DNA of 64,000 bases from Monosporascus cannonballus. Lineage: Eukaryota > Ascomycota > Sordariomycetes > Xylariales. The notes under the pieces were generated by a model, which saw nothing but the letters and a program-made list of their open reading frames with translations, was not told the origin of the DNA and searched no databases. A program made the translations under genes and the position numbers. The stretch covers positions 25,561 to 89,560 of the forward strand of contig QJNS01000293.1 in the NCBI GenBank assembly GCA_004154925.1, given 5' to 3'. Positions 1-12,392 of the stretch are shown one piece after another. How positions within the stretch are numbered: the stretch's first letter is position 1; each line of letters begins with the position of its first letter.

Positions 1-1947
1 TGTGTCGTTCGTTTTCTCTCGGATACACTTTCCATTTTCCCCTCCTAACTTAGCTCGAGCGGAGGAGGGGGTTAAAGCCCACCGCCAACTTGCGCGATGT
101 GCGACGTACATAAAAAGTGTTGCCAAGCACTTAGAGATCGATTCTTCTCGCCGCGCCACGACATCGCACTTCTCTTCCGTGATGGTGGTCGGCAGCCGTC
201 ATGATATTAGGAGATAGGTATACGAAACACGGATAGTGTTTACGGTGTATATTTGTCGAAACAATTCGATCTCGATAAATTAATTCACTTAAAACCCCCC
301 CCCCCTCCTTCTGCTCTCTCCACAACCGCACCAGTGTCCCAGTGCCCCGTAGACGGCGGATCCCAGAAGTGGATCAAGAGGCGTGCCAAGTCGGCCCAAG
401 GCCTTACCAAGACGGGAATTATCTCTGCGGTGAAACGCGTCTTCCCCCTTCCCCACCATGAAACATATACGTACCTAGAGTACGTCGAGTTCGGGCCCAA
501 CGCTGGCGAGCTTTTATGCTTGCTTGCCGCGCTGTAGAGTTGACTCCGCCTGGTGCTGCTGACTGAGTGACAGGTACATAAAGAAACATGTATCAAATCG
601 GTTTGACACCCGGATGACAAACGCTACTTTTGACGGGGTCCCCGGCCTCGATTCTTACCCCGCCGTCAGCCAGTGGGTAGCGATGTGATAAGAAAAAGTG
701 GCTTGTCTACTTGACAAGCCGATAGACTAGAACGGAGGTCTCTTGGAAAGCCGCTTGGCGGCGCGACTGCCGGACGCAGTGCCAAGCCACTAGGTTGACG
801 ACCCCTATTCCTCTACCTTTTTGACGTTTCCGCCAGTCGCTTGGCGCAGGTATATAGCGCGGGTGATCGACAGGTCGTGTTGCGAGATCATCCAGAGATG
901 GCGTCGGTAGACGAGTGTAGGCGAGGACGAGGAAGAGGGGAGATCGCCTTGGCAGGTGGATTCCGAATCGCTTGATTTCCTTTATTTTTACCTTTTTAAA
1001 CCTTTTTTTACGGGGCCTCGAAATTCCATAAACTTATGTCTACACCCGTCATACCAATGCGTCGCCATCGCTACTGGATATCTCGAGTAATAAGTATGAC
1101 AATGAGGCCCTTTTCACCGTCATCCTCATTTGGCCGTTTGTCTAATGAATACCGGGCACCTTGATCACCCCAATGAATTTCATCAAATATGTTGCAAGAT
1201 TATGGCTCGTGGTTCATTGCCTGTCGCTGGCTTGGCTATGTAGCCTTTGGCCTTTCGAGCCAAGTGGCTATTGGCGGATCCATCTTGGCGATCGACAGAC
1301 ACCGCTTTGTGAGACACCACACCAGATAACGCAACTAGGAGACCAGCAGACCGATTTGCCCCAATGCTGTCATGGCATGCGGTAGGAGGAACTTACGTAT
1401 GTGCCGCGGTATCCTTAGGGAGCCGAGGTGTTGGCGCAGCGAAATTCAAAGCTCCCCTCATGAGGCACAGAAACGCCTTCGAATAGCGGGGTGTATCCGA
1501 CGAATGTCGAAGTGGCAGCACAAGAATTTTCTGATCCTGGGTCATTAATTGCCATTAACTGGCCAATCAGATAGTATAAATTCCATCAAAGTTTCTTTTC
1601 TAAGTAACGCGATAACTCGAACCACTCAAAATGCTGCCACTGCCGTTAGTCCGCCCTGCCTCGGATACCATTTCCCCATGCAAAGGGTTGGAATTTATAA
1701 CACGTGCTAGGCGGGGCGTCTGTTTCAGAGCCATCTTGGTGGTCCTAGATAGGTTGCAGGTCGTGGAAAGGTTGGAAGCTTTTGCTATTCTGTACCCCTT
1801 GGCAGCGTATTGACTATAGTCTAAAGATAGACGGCTAGTTACACTAGAGTTCTGAACCATGGCTCATCGCTATGGTCTGGTAGGGTGGATGCTTTCAGCA
1901 TCGAGTAACGGGAGCTTCTATGGGAAGCCTTCTTGAGGTAAACTGCT
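1..1947. other. Gene-free stretch at window start
   Basis: No supportable gene. Short open frames here lack domain likeness and are interrupted. It contains an 11-base C run (about 295-305) and a short perfect inverted repeat (arms 700-707 and 713-720, 5-base spacer). The right end is the 3' flank of USB1, which is read on the minus strand. Confidence 0.6.
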
Positions 1948-2995
1948 TCAGCTTTTACCTCTTATTGGTAGTGCAATATGCGTCACCACGTTGCCAATCT
2001 TTGCTTTTATACCGTCAACGTGCACACACATAGCTCCCACGGCATCTCGAAACTCTGGTTTCGAAAACACTTCTTCGGTCTGTTCCCGCAAATCAGCGTC
2101 CACCTCGGCGAGGGACCACGCGACGGAGATGTGGAACGCATCGTGTAGTGCCGTGTTGCTGCCCTCCAGCACCTTGGGGGCATATAGGGGTGGCTGGCCG
2201 TGCTCGGTAACTAGCCTGTTGCACCGGCCCAGCAGGTTTGCGAGCTGGGGGTTGCTCGACCCCGTCTTCGCCTCCTCGTGGGCGGTGGCACCCCCGACTT
2301 TGTTCGCTACCCTCAGAACGAGAAATGAGCGCTCGGACTCGGCCGTCTTGTGCCATGACAGCGCCCGGGGAGCTAGATCGAAGGGTTGGACGCCGCTCTT
2401 CTTGACGCTAGTGATGAGCCGCTCTAGAAACCCGTCTTTTTGCGACGTGTTAAGAACGATAGGTCGCGAGAGGCTGATGTGCAGCGGCTGGGGGGCGCCC
2501 AGATCCGAATTCAGGAATGATAAGATCTCCGTAGAAGGGGAGATGGACGATCCGATCTCGTCTAGGAGTGAGGAGAGCAGCGCTCGTTGAGTACTCGCCG
2601 GGTGCCCTACTTGGTCAGCCTCCTGTACCCTCTCAAACACGGACTTAAATTGATGGCGCCTTACATTCGATGTACAGATGGGTCGGCCAGTTGCCGGCCT
2701 TGTGCGGGTTCACCCGTTTCCGACCTTGGTGAAGGTTCGGGTCGTCATTGGTGCTCACGCGGACGGTAGAGGCGTATAAATCATGGAAAGCGGAGGGCAA
2801 TGGTGGAAGAGATGAACTAGTGTTTTCGGACATCTTCGTATGTGATACCTTCCGCTTTTTAGCGGAAGTTGCGGCCTCAGCTCTTGTCTCCCCTTTCGAC
2901 TTCGCCAGAGATGGTGGATCTACTGTGGAATTGCAGTCCGAGTCGGGGTCCGGGTCCGGGTCCGGTTCGGAGGATGAGTAATCTACTAAAGCCAT
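1948..2995 (-). CDS. usb1: U6 snRNA phosphodiesterase Usb1
   Basis: A 3'-5' exoribonuclease of the 2H phosphodiesterase superfamily that trims the U6 snRNA oligo(U) tail and leaves a terminal phosphate, which stabilises U6 for the nuclear spliceosome. Two exons: 2995-2665 and 2606-1948. The 58-bp intron (2607-2664) has a GTAAGG donor, a CTGAC branch site and a TAG acceptor. The junction rebuilds the conserved run [12 protein letters not shown]. The product is about 329 residues. Both catalytic tetrapeptides are visible, HISL (H153) and HISV (H269). The N-terminus begins [12 protein letters not shown] followed by an acidic Asp-Pro/Ser stretch, then the conserved [13 protein letters not shown]. 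An ATG two codons upstream (3001) is possible; I prefer 2995 because MxLVDYSS is the usual fungal start. It is divergent from pal1 across about 1.35 kb. The family call is strong and the splice site is inferred. Confidence 0.93.
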
Positions 2996-4353
2996 TACCA
3001 TTTATTGGCTTCCTAGCCCTGCAAATTCGATCCGAGGTCGTGTTCGGTTTTCACTCCTCGTCCCGGAGCTCAAAGTCCCCCAACGTCGTTCGTGTGTGCG
3101 AAGTAGTAGAGGTATAGGTACGTTACTGTTGCAAATGTCTCAATACGTGTGCTTTTATTAGTGCAGACCACGTGTGCTAGCCCTTGCTCTGTTGCCGTCC
3201 TTGCATACTGGATCCACTGGTAAGGCTGGTGGAGCAGGGCCGGACAGCCAGATCAGCAAGATTAGGAACCTCCTGGGCAGCTACTTAATCATAATCTGGT
3301 AGTTGCACATGGCTACCGATGCATGTGTTAGCATGCGAGAATTCGGCGAGATCTGAGAAGCCGTTGAAAGGGCCGTTCAAAGTGGCGCACTTTATGTGCG
3401 TAGGGACCTCTTGCAGCAAAATGGAACACTAAGCTGGTCAATAAATACCCTTGTATCAACACCTACCCTCCTGTACCTCGCCATCATTTTGTACCTAGAT
3501 GTAGGTATTTCAAAGTTGCCCTGGCAGTAACGACGGCAGCGACGACAACAGCGATGGCGAGGAAGCCCTTGATGACGACGGGATAAGCATACCCGACCAA
3601 ACATACAGGTATAAAGTTAAGCTTCTATAGTGTTGAGTGCTTGAGGTTAACTTAGTGCTTAAATACGGTTGAGTAGCCGGATGAGTCCGAAGCTGGGATA
3701 GACTAGATATAATCGATAGGGATGAATCGGTCTACTCATGCCTACCTGCTTACCTACTATATAGGACCTAGGGCTATGGATGCCCTCACGCAGGTGCATA
3801 TGGCTACATCATATCGCTTAATGTGTATATGTGAGAAGAACGTGAATAAGCGCCCCCCGATCCATTATCGTATTTGTTGATGCGCTTATCCTCTAGCGTG
3901 AACTATAATGGAAGCTTACAGCAAAGCATTAGAGGTTGGCGAAAATAAGGGGGCAGACGATGTGTATATCAAGGCAAGCGGGGTTCGCCATCTTACCTTG
4001 TCACCGCTTCGCAGAAGGTCTTTACTGGGTTAATCCGTGTATGAGATAATGTCCCATAAGCCAACTCGACAACAACAGTTTGGTGTTACCTCAGCGACAA
4101 ATTCTGATGAATTCTACAAGTTCAATCTGGGAATCAACAACTCTCCCGAGTACCTTCCCAAAATCGTAGAGGTAACATAGAATCCGGGTAAAGTATACGT
4201 CGACATCTCCCATTAAGACAGAACCGGCGTGACCGGATTTATCGTCAACTCCGCCAGTTGCCACATCACGTCGACACCACAACATCGTTGCCCACAGCTC
4301 TTCTGCTGCCGACGTCTTTGGTCCTCTGCACGCAGTCACGCGCAGATGCAGCT
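2996..4353. promoter_or_regulatory. Divergent intergenic region usb1/pal1
   Basis: About 1.35 kb between the start codons of usb1 (minus) and pal1 (plus). It must contain both promoters and 5' UTRs. No gene, tRNA or strong motif is recognised. Several TAGGTA/TACCTA words occur, as in the other spacers of this window. Confidence 0.4.
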
Positions 4354-6577
4354 ATGGATCCCAGAACTAGACATTCGACCGAAGGGGCTCTGCCCAAAGG
4401 TCCCAAGGGGATATTCCAACGACTCAGTATAAGGAAGAAGCGGCGCAAATCGGAGCCTCCGGCGCGCCCCCGAATAGAGTCGAAGCCGGAGGAAGAAGCC
4501 GACTCCTTCTCGGAGGCATCGGATGGAAGCCCGGAAACAAGGCGACGACGTCACAAGCACTGGGTAAGCTAGCGATTTAGGACTGGATACAAGCTCATCA
4601 CCTGTCTTTCACCCTTCACGGTCCGCCTTCAGCCCAACCAACCCGCTAGTCGTGCCATATTTTCGGTTGCTTTGTTCCTACAGTAGTCGTCGCACTTTCG
4701 GCCTAAGCGACGACTTGCTTTTTAATCTGCTATAATCCTTGTTTCGTGAGCATTCACGTGCTTTGGTACAAGGTGGTGGTTCACGTTCGCGACTGTTGTT
4801 CCTCAACGACTATATAGCAGTTGTTGAGTGGATTCGCTAGGACGAAATGGCTGCTGTGCATTCGTTGCGCGTCCCCGTGGCTTCTCGTATCCACAATACC
4901 TCATCACTACTCCGACACAAATCTGCGTTGGCAGCTCGTAACCTTTAATCCCCTGTCATATCTTGCGTCACAGCCGGGCCGCAGTCAAAAGTCTCCACCA
5001 TCACTGCTGAGCCCCCTGCAAAGCCTACAGAGTGGGCTTGACTAGTACCCAGAATGGCACTTACATCATGCCTAGCTACCCTACCTATCACACACATTAT
5101 TAATATGCGCGTCCAGTCCTTGAGCTCTCTTTTACGTTTGGGCCAGACTCATTGACTAACCGAATACGTATTACCGTCTAGGCGCATTACTATGTCAATG
5201 AACCCTTAAATGCACCCGAGCCTTCCCAGCTTACAGGCCCCGGTTCTTCTTTTGTCCAGCAGCATCACCCGCGCTCTCAATCCCATCCAGATAAAGGCAA
5301 ACGGCCTGCTACAGTTGCGCCAGCTACACCAGTTCGTGGAAAACATCGTCGTTCTTCTTCGGCTACTCGCACCAAAGGCTCACCAATTCCATCCGGGGGC
5401 AAACCTCCTCTCTCTAACCGCCAGGATAAGCTTGATGAGCAGAAGCTTGTAGACTTATTTGGGTTTGATCCGAGCTGCCCCGACAGAGATATCCGTTCTA
5501 GACGCATCTCTACCTCCGAGGCTAGGGAGCCTGTGTATTCTTCATTTAAAGCCAGGACGTCAAAAAGCAACAGCGCCGAAATCCCTAGAGCTACTAAAGA
5601 CGCATCGTCTCACATCGGTACTCCTAAAGATAGGAAGCACCCCCCTATTGCTGGACTTCGCACTGCGCCTGGTTTACATCGCAGCCAAAGCCTGAACTCG
5701 GGACACGGTGGACTTAGCCGAAATAGATCCCTTAGTGAGAGATACCCTGGCGACATGTCCCAACGACCGCTGGACCAGATCAAGCGGGAAGTCAAGGCTG
5801 CGAACCGAGCACCTCACCTGCGAAAAAACTATATTCCGCCTCCTGACATGATCGATGCTCTTGATGATGTGGGAATCGGGGGCGCTTATCACCATGGTGG
5901 CCCTTTCGATGCCACCCTCGCTTCGAGGAACAAGAACAAGAAATACGCACCAGTTGAGGCAGTGAAAGAGACCAATATGAAGGCTCTGAAGGCGACCCCA
6001 TACGAGTACGTGCAGGACTCGCTCCAAAGACACATGCCGCTACAGGGCACTGCAACTGTTCCTTCGGGCCAGGAGGATATGTTCGGTCGCAGAATGAGCT
6101 ACGAGGAGGGCGCCGACGTTATGAGAGAGGCGGATGCTCCGGGTGGTGCCTACAAACGATATGATCATATTGTAAGTTCCCCTAGGACAGTATCATGAGG
6201 AGTGAGATTTGCAGCCAGCTAATGCTTCTCGCTAGCTGTACCACCCAGACGACTTGAAGGGCAAAGGTGAACCGTCCTTCACTATCGAGCGCGAAGCTAA
6301 GGAGCAAAAGCGACGTCGGAAACAGGCCGGCTATAAGGCAAATGGCGCCGTTTACGAAATGCAGCCTACTAGACATAGCCGGGGCCACGAAAACGGTAGT
6401 GTCAGGGTTCGAGAGCGCAGCGGAAACTTAGCCGGTCCCTCTGGCTCCCAATCATCCCCTGGGGGTAATTCGAAGGATGCCGATGTGCGCCCCGGCAGCA
6501 ACACCGGCAAGCGACTAAGTGACGGTATCAAGAGAAGAATCGACAGCATCCGACGCAAGTATGATAGCTATGCTTAA
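4354..6577 (+). CDS. pal1: Pal1-family cell morphology protein
   Basis: Pal1 is a membrane-associated fungal protein that supports polarised growth and cylindrical cell shape at tips and septa and is linked to endocytic patches. Three exons are inferred: 4354-4563, 5182-6171 and 6236-6577. Exon 1 ends HKHW before GTAAGC and joins in phase 0 to AHYYVNEPLNAPEPS, the family's typical N-terminal motif. Intron 1 is long for a fungus (4564-5181, 618 bp). Intron 2 (6172-6235) has a perfect GTAAGT donor. The Pal1 core is clear: APHLRKNYIPPPDMIDALDD, YHHGGPFDATLASRN, then LKATPYEYVQDSLQRHMPL, and in the last exon KGKGEPSFTIE and a basic C-terminal motif GIKRRIDSIRRKYD. The exon 1 start is the least certain part; an in-frame ATG at 4258 would add 32 residues without family support. 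Confidence 0.88.
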
Positions 6578-7706
6578 ACGACTGCGGCCAGTTGTTCTTC
6601 TGCGATTATCCCTAGCCTCGGGCGCAAGAAATCGGCATCACTTGATATTCAGTCGCAAACCACATTTTAGGCTCCCCTATTTTCTTAGGGGGGGCACACG
6701 ATCCTTTTGAGAATACTGGGATTCTTGGACCGGAGACCGAGAGGAGTGGTCTACTCTCTTACACGCGCATGATTTTGATACGATGGACGTACGATGACGA
6801 CTGCAGACCCGCCTCATGATTTCAGACGCGATGGATGACCGCCCCGATATAGCGCGATTCGGTCGAAGGAGCTCGTTCTCGTTTAATACCTTCCGGCCAC
6901 TCTGCGAGTTCTACCACCCTAGCTCAAGTGGTGGTGGGGATTCAAATACAAAATTCATTCTGGATGGTGTTTTTTTTGGGGGGAAGGGAGTCTGCGATGG
7001 TTTAGGCGGTAAAGGTACCAACAATTGGTCTCGGCGATTGGTCTCAGTGGTTAGGGTTCGGAAAAGGGGATCCGCGGATACGGTAACGGCACTTTTATGT
7101 ATCTTGTTCGATTAGTACCTACCCAGGCATGCGGCGTTGAGGCCGGTAAATAGAGAATCAGATGCGAAGACTTCCAAAAGTCCAGTAAAGCCCCCGTGCT
7201 CGACGAGAGCTGCCTGCTCGTGATTATCTCTTCTTACATGATAGGTCTAGGGGGCGTAGAATCTACACGGAGCCTTACCGAGGGAGAAATTCAAAGAAAA
7301 ACAGCCAGACAGGTGGAAGAGAGAAAAGAGACGAAGGAGAAAGAAGTCCTGATTAACCGTACAACCAAAGAATTACTGCTCCACGAACCGAGCGGAGAAC
7401 CGTCTCCGGCCAGGAGCTTGCTCGGCTGCCGAGGGCTATCCGTCCATCTATCTATCTACTTAGGTTAGGTATCCGGCCCGACTTCGGCGTCCGCTCTGCA
7501 CTGCACCGTAGCCGCTAGCTATACCGATCTTCTCGCTCATTCCTTCCCTCGCTTCCCTCCTCCAGCCCCTATTTTCTCCTCTTTCCTTCCGCTCGCCCCC
7601 CCCCCCGGCCCTCGCACCTGCCACCTCGCCAAGTTGGCCACCCCCCGCCTACAAGCAGCCGGCTAGCTAGCTAGGTCACGCGTCTACCCGCCCCGGGCCG
7701 GCCGGC
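6578..7706. other. Convergent 3' flanks of pal1 and cft1
   Basis: No gene is supported between the stop codons of pal1 (plus) and cft1 (minus). The stretch has a T8G6 run near 6970 and an 11-base C run near 7596-7606, followed by a GC-rich approach to the cft1 stop codon. Terminators and poly(A) sites of both genes must lie here, but I cannot place them. Confidence 0.5.
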
Positions 7707-10700
7707 TCACAGATACCCTAACCCGCTGGTGCCGAGCACCTCGCGCAGCGCGTCGCGGACGTCGGCGACGTCGACCTTGAAGCCGAGGCGGGCGGCGACC
7801 TCGGCCCTGCGGCCGGCGGGCAGCTCGGCCCAGCGGGCGAGCAGGGCGCCGTCCACCACGCTGCGGCCCACGCCCCCCCCCGCGGAGGAATTGCTGGTGT
7901 CGACGCTGACGCCGGGGGTCGCGGGGGACAGGGAGACGGAGGGGGGCGCGCGGTACTCGCGCGGGTTCAGGCCGCAGGCGTGCGGCAGCGACGACAGCAG
8001 CTGCGTCGCGAGCAGCGAGAGACGCCGGTACTGCGGCTCGGTGAGAGGCGTCAGGGTCGCGAGGACGCCCGTCGGCGAGGCTAGCAGGAGGTGGTGGTGG
8101 TGCGAGGGCGGTGGGTATTCGGAGGGTTGCGTGGCGGTGGTGCCGTTTTGTTGTTGTTGTTGTTGCTGCTGCTGCTGCTGCTGCTGGTGGTATTGTACGT
8201 AGTCCGAGTTGGGCGCGAGGGTGCGCGGGAGGAGTTTGCTCTTCGTGGGCGGGTTGGCGCCCGCGGAGAAGGTCGTGCGGTGGAGAAGGAGGTGGCCCTG
8301 GAGGGACTTGGGGTCTGCGGAGGATTTGTTAGCGTAAAAACCGCGGAAAGGGCCTATCATACGGAATGTGAGGTGACTTACGCTCCGGGTCGAACTGCAG
8401 CACGTGGATGGCACCGTCTGCGTCGCAAGCCACGATGAGAAGCTCGTTTCCGTCTGGTAGGAGCTCGGCCGTGAGCACCTCGAGGGTGGTCGAGCTCTTG
8501 CCGAAGAGAATCATCTTATAGGGCTCCTCGGTATACCCAGTGAACCAGACTCCCTTGACGGCGTCGGCCATGACACAGAGACCTGTTCCTTTGAGCTCGC
8601 GTACCGACGTCACGTAACAGTTCATATCCATGAAGGCGACCGGGAGTAGGGTGCCATCTTCCTTCAGGCCGCGGACCATGCATTTCTGCCCTTGTGCGAC
8701 AAGCATTAGCCCCTGGGTGCCTATCTCGGAAAGGGCTGTGACGGCGCCGCGGGGGATATCTTCCCGCGCCACGAGCTTGAATCTCTTATCCGTCTCAGGC
8801 CGCCCTGGTTCCGGAATGACTGTCACCACATCGTAGACGTAGACGCGGCCCTTGGTCGGCAAGTCCTCGCCCCGGACTATAGCTGTGCCGACGGCGATGA
8901 GATGTTTAAACTCGTGGGTTGACTCTGATACTTCGAGGTTCAGGGTTTCCACACACATGATCACCTCGCACGGTTCCATCTCGATCGTGTCAATTACAGT
9001 CCATGTCGATGAGTTCAAGAGCCTAAGCACACCTCGTTCGACCATTGGCTTGAACGTGAGGTCCTTTTCTTGTTGCCACTCTCTATGGTAATCGTCCTCT
9101 TTCGGCAGCTCGAACGGTTCTAACACGTCGCAACCTATCACGTACGTCCCCGACGGTGGGTGGTGGGTTATAGAGTGCGTATCTATGCCGAGGGGTATCT
9201 TTCTCAGGGACATCCCGATATCTGCGTACGTCGTACCACTAGCCGCTATTTGCGAGACACGCGCGACCCCCCTCGAGTCTGCAAATATGAAGCCGCGTTC
9301 ACAGCCTTCGGTATGGAATGAGCTCATCCCGCGAACACCGTTACCTTGCAGGCCAATGACCTTGGGCAATGTCTTCGAGGACTTTAAGATGAAGCTCGGG
9401 GAATCTCCTGGGATAAACACCGTCTTGTATCCGGCGATGTTTTCACAGCGCCGCATCGGGACCGCCCGTCGCGGTTCCTCGTCTTCGTCCTCCGGCACTT
9501 CCTCGGGGTCCCTCGCAAAGGTAGAATTTGGCAACTTCTGGAGATGTAATGAGTGTGAAAGGTCTTGAGCATCTGCCGAAGGGACGCGGAATGGTTGATA
9601 TATCGTTATATCGTTATTGTCATGACGGGCCTGGGGAGTGTCAGCGTTATCAAGTTAGTAACGAGCGTGGTTTAGACTTACAATCAAGTAGGGGAAGCAG
9701 GAGGTACTATCCCCAAGATCCGCAACGATAATTTCCGTGATGCCTTCCTTAGAGGTTCCTCTCTTCGCAGCATAGTTTGCTGAGAGTGTAGGCGGCAGAA
9801 ACGATAAGCCTTCGGCCACGTACACCGGGCTGGAAAGGTTCGGCAGGGCATAAACCTGAGCAGTCAGTATCTCTTCATCAAGAAGCTAGGGGCCTCCTAA
9901 CCTGAAGGCAACCAGCCTTGCTTAATAGGAACATCATAATGTTTTCGCCAGGTTTAGTGCCCTTGTCCGCCCGTGCATTGGCGAAGATGCCATACTCATC
10001 CTCGTATAAGCAGCCCGTAGCCCATTTCGTACAGGCTATTGGCCCTTCATCCTTCTCTAGCTCTTCTAGTTCAAGATTCTTGTCAATCTTGGCAACGAAA
10101 ATGCTAGCGTCATCCCGTACCAGCAGAAGGAAGGGATCGACTATGCTAGCGGTATTCACTCTTGGTTCTGCACCCGTATCTTCGTCCAGCATTGGGACGA
10201 TCTGGCTAAGGCCAAAGTCTGAAGGGTGTTAGCCAGAATACGTAGTGTGAGCGCTAGCAGGATCTCGTACCTCCGTCGTAACAATGTACAGCCGTCTTAA
10301 GCACTTGGATGACTCTCATATGGTTCCCCATGGTACCCGCCTCAATCGTGAAGCCGGCGGCCGGTTCGAACTCGGTTCCCGTCAGTGCTTCGAATCCGGC
10401 ACCAGTCAAGGCATAAACATCAGAAGTCTCGTAGCCATCCAAGTCGATCTTCGACACAATCATGAATTTATCGTATTGAGTCGATGGGTCGTAGTCCCCG
10501 CCCATGGACGAAGCTCCTTTCTCTCCTTGTAGCGACTTAGGAATCGGCTTCTGTGCAGCCACCGTCCAGAAACCCCTTGCTTCAGGAAACTCAAAGTGGC
10601 CAATGACCCGAGGCTGCACCTGCCTATTGATGATAGCAACGGAACTTGAGTTGCCTCGCCCCGTCACGCAGACGAGGTTGAGGTCGCTTGTAACACCTTC

Positions 10701-12392
10701 TTGGTTTCTTCGCTCCTCTTCATCCAACGATGACAAATTTCGTCCAAGAGTGAAATCCCTAATAGGGGCGACGCTGACGAGCCGGTCATGCACACGGAAC
10801 ACTAGTTCACCACCTTTGTTTCCGGTGCCGGCAGTTGTAGTCGTCGACTGCTTCGTGGGGCTTGGATCTTCTCCATACAGATCATCGTCGTCCTCCAGGT
10901 CTTCCAGGTCTTCGTCGTCCAGATCAAGATCCAGCGCGGGGTCTTGTAACCGCGTTTTCTTCTTCCCGATCTGGCCCTGCTTCCGTGTCCACCCGACTAC
11001 GAGGGAATCTGCATCCTCGCTCCCAACAAATAGGCAGGTCTTACCGAGTTTGCTTAGGGTAGAGACACGGGTAGGGACTATAGACTCGCCCGTTTCCGGC
11101 GTGATGATCTTCACGTTCAACCCCGAGACGGTCCTGCCGTCGATCCTAAACATGACGAGAGCTAGGCGGCCGTCGTTGAGTACCATGAGGAGTTCCCCGT
11201 TCTCGGCCGAGAGGAACTCTATCTCGCATCCTTCAAGCCTCAACGCGAGATCGGACTGATCAACTAGGCCGAAGGTTGTGGATTGCTTCGCAAACGGGTT
11301 AACTCCGACACCATGCGACTTGCCAGACTGGTCGATGTGTATAAGCTCGTTGGCGCCTATTAGAAGAGCTCCACCGATTGGCGAAGGCACTGCGATGACA
11401 CGAAACAGGTCCTGCGGTAGCCCCGTCACGGAAAGGATAGTCGTGGATGCTTTCTGTTGAAGATCCAACGTGAAGACGGTATACGAGAGTTGGTCTTTGC
11501 GGCCTAGGACGGCCGAGGGGGAAGCAGTGGAGGAGAGGATGCCAAAAGTCGGCTCTCTGTACTCGTGTAGGAAGGCAAGATGCACAGGATGGATCAGACT
11601 AGGATCAAGATTGGGGAGTCGCAGAACAAATGAGGTTGCATACGGTGTCTCTTCAGTACTGCTAGTTCCATTTGCAAGTGTTGTTGACAACTCTTTTACT
11701 GGCCGGGGCCCATCCAATTCTTCATCCCAGTCATCCATCTCTATGTCTTCGCCGGCAGACTTGAACTGGACGATAGCCAGATTGCGAGCACCGAACTTCA
11801 GCGCGGCACACCGACTGCCAGGGTCTACCGCTAGGAAGTTGATATAGTTGCTCAACGGGACCGCCCACGGGCTCCCCTGTAACTCCTCTTGCTCATAGTA
11901 GTGAATGGATGTGGTATATAACGTGTAGTTCTCAGGGTCCCATTCGACCATGCTAAGCTTAGCATCTCTAAACGCCAACAACAGGGTCTCTCCACCCGAC
12001 TTTGTGTTGTGGGACTTGACGCGAGCAAGGCCGGTCACAGTTCCCGCGAGGGAGAACTCGGCTACGAGAACCAGCTTCGTAAAGATGGACCGATCCGACC
12101 TGACCAGTACAGAATCCCCCCCGAGGAAGGAAGCCTCGAGGCCATCGTCGTCATTTATGCGGCTGTCGTAATGACCATTCGCCAGTCTGTCATGGACAGA
12201 GGAGGAGGAGGACTGGTATTGGGCATTCTGGGCTTGGGCATTGTCAAGCTCGGCGGAGACTGATTTCGTCGTGAAAATCTGCAGGAGGGAGGCTTTCGCG
12301 ACGATGAGGTTAACATTGTGCGCCGATGTGAAGGGTAGGCACAAGGAGTGCGTGACAGCCGTCGGAGGCGTCAACTCGGCATAACACTGCAT
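7707..12392 (-). CDS. cft1: Cft1 / CPSF160, cleavage and polyadenylation factor subunit
   Basis: The largest subunit of the nuclear cleavage and polyadenylation factor. It is a three-beta-propeller scaffold that helps recognise the poly(A) signal and recruits the endonuclease and poly(A) polymerase. Five exons: 12392-10271, 10218-9902, 9855-9682, 9630-8382 and 8314-7707. All four introns (46-67 bp) have GT..AG ends and consistent phase, giving about 1,489 residues, the usual fungal length. The N-terminus MQCYAELTPPTAVTHSL is diagnostic. Later landmarks are VYALPNLSSPVYVAEGLSF, the acidic linker with ED-rich repeats (about genomic 10,860-10,930) and FDPEHPKSLQGHLLLHRTTF in the CPSF_A C-terminal domain, ending VLGTSGLGYL. 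A run of 13 glutamines (8148-8186) interrupts the C-terminal domain just after the conserved DYVQ segment, and is an unusual lineage insertion. The product is certain; the exon borders are hand-placed. Confidence 0.95.
8148..8186 (-). repeat. CAA/CAG trinucleotide tract (13 Gln) in cft1
   Basis: A (TTG)n(CTG)n tract on the plus strand is read as 13 consecutive glutamine codons in the last exon of cft1. It is followed by Asn-Gly and a Ser/Pro/His-rich stretch (SEYPPPSHHHH). It probably varies in length between strains by slippage. Confidence 0.9.

Noticed and set aside
10504..11259. 251-codon plus-strand frame inside cft1
   Set aside because: Lies wholly within cft1 exon 1, is Ser/Arg-rich in the manner of a shadow frame, and has no family likeness.
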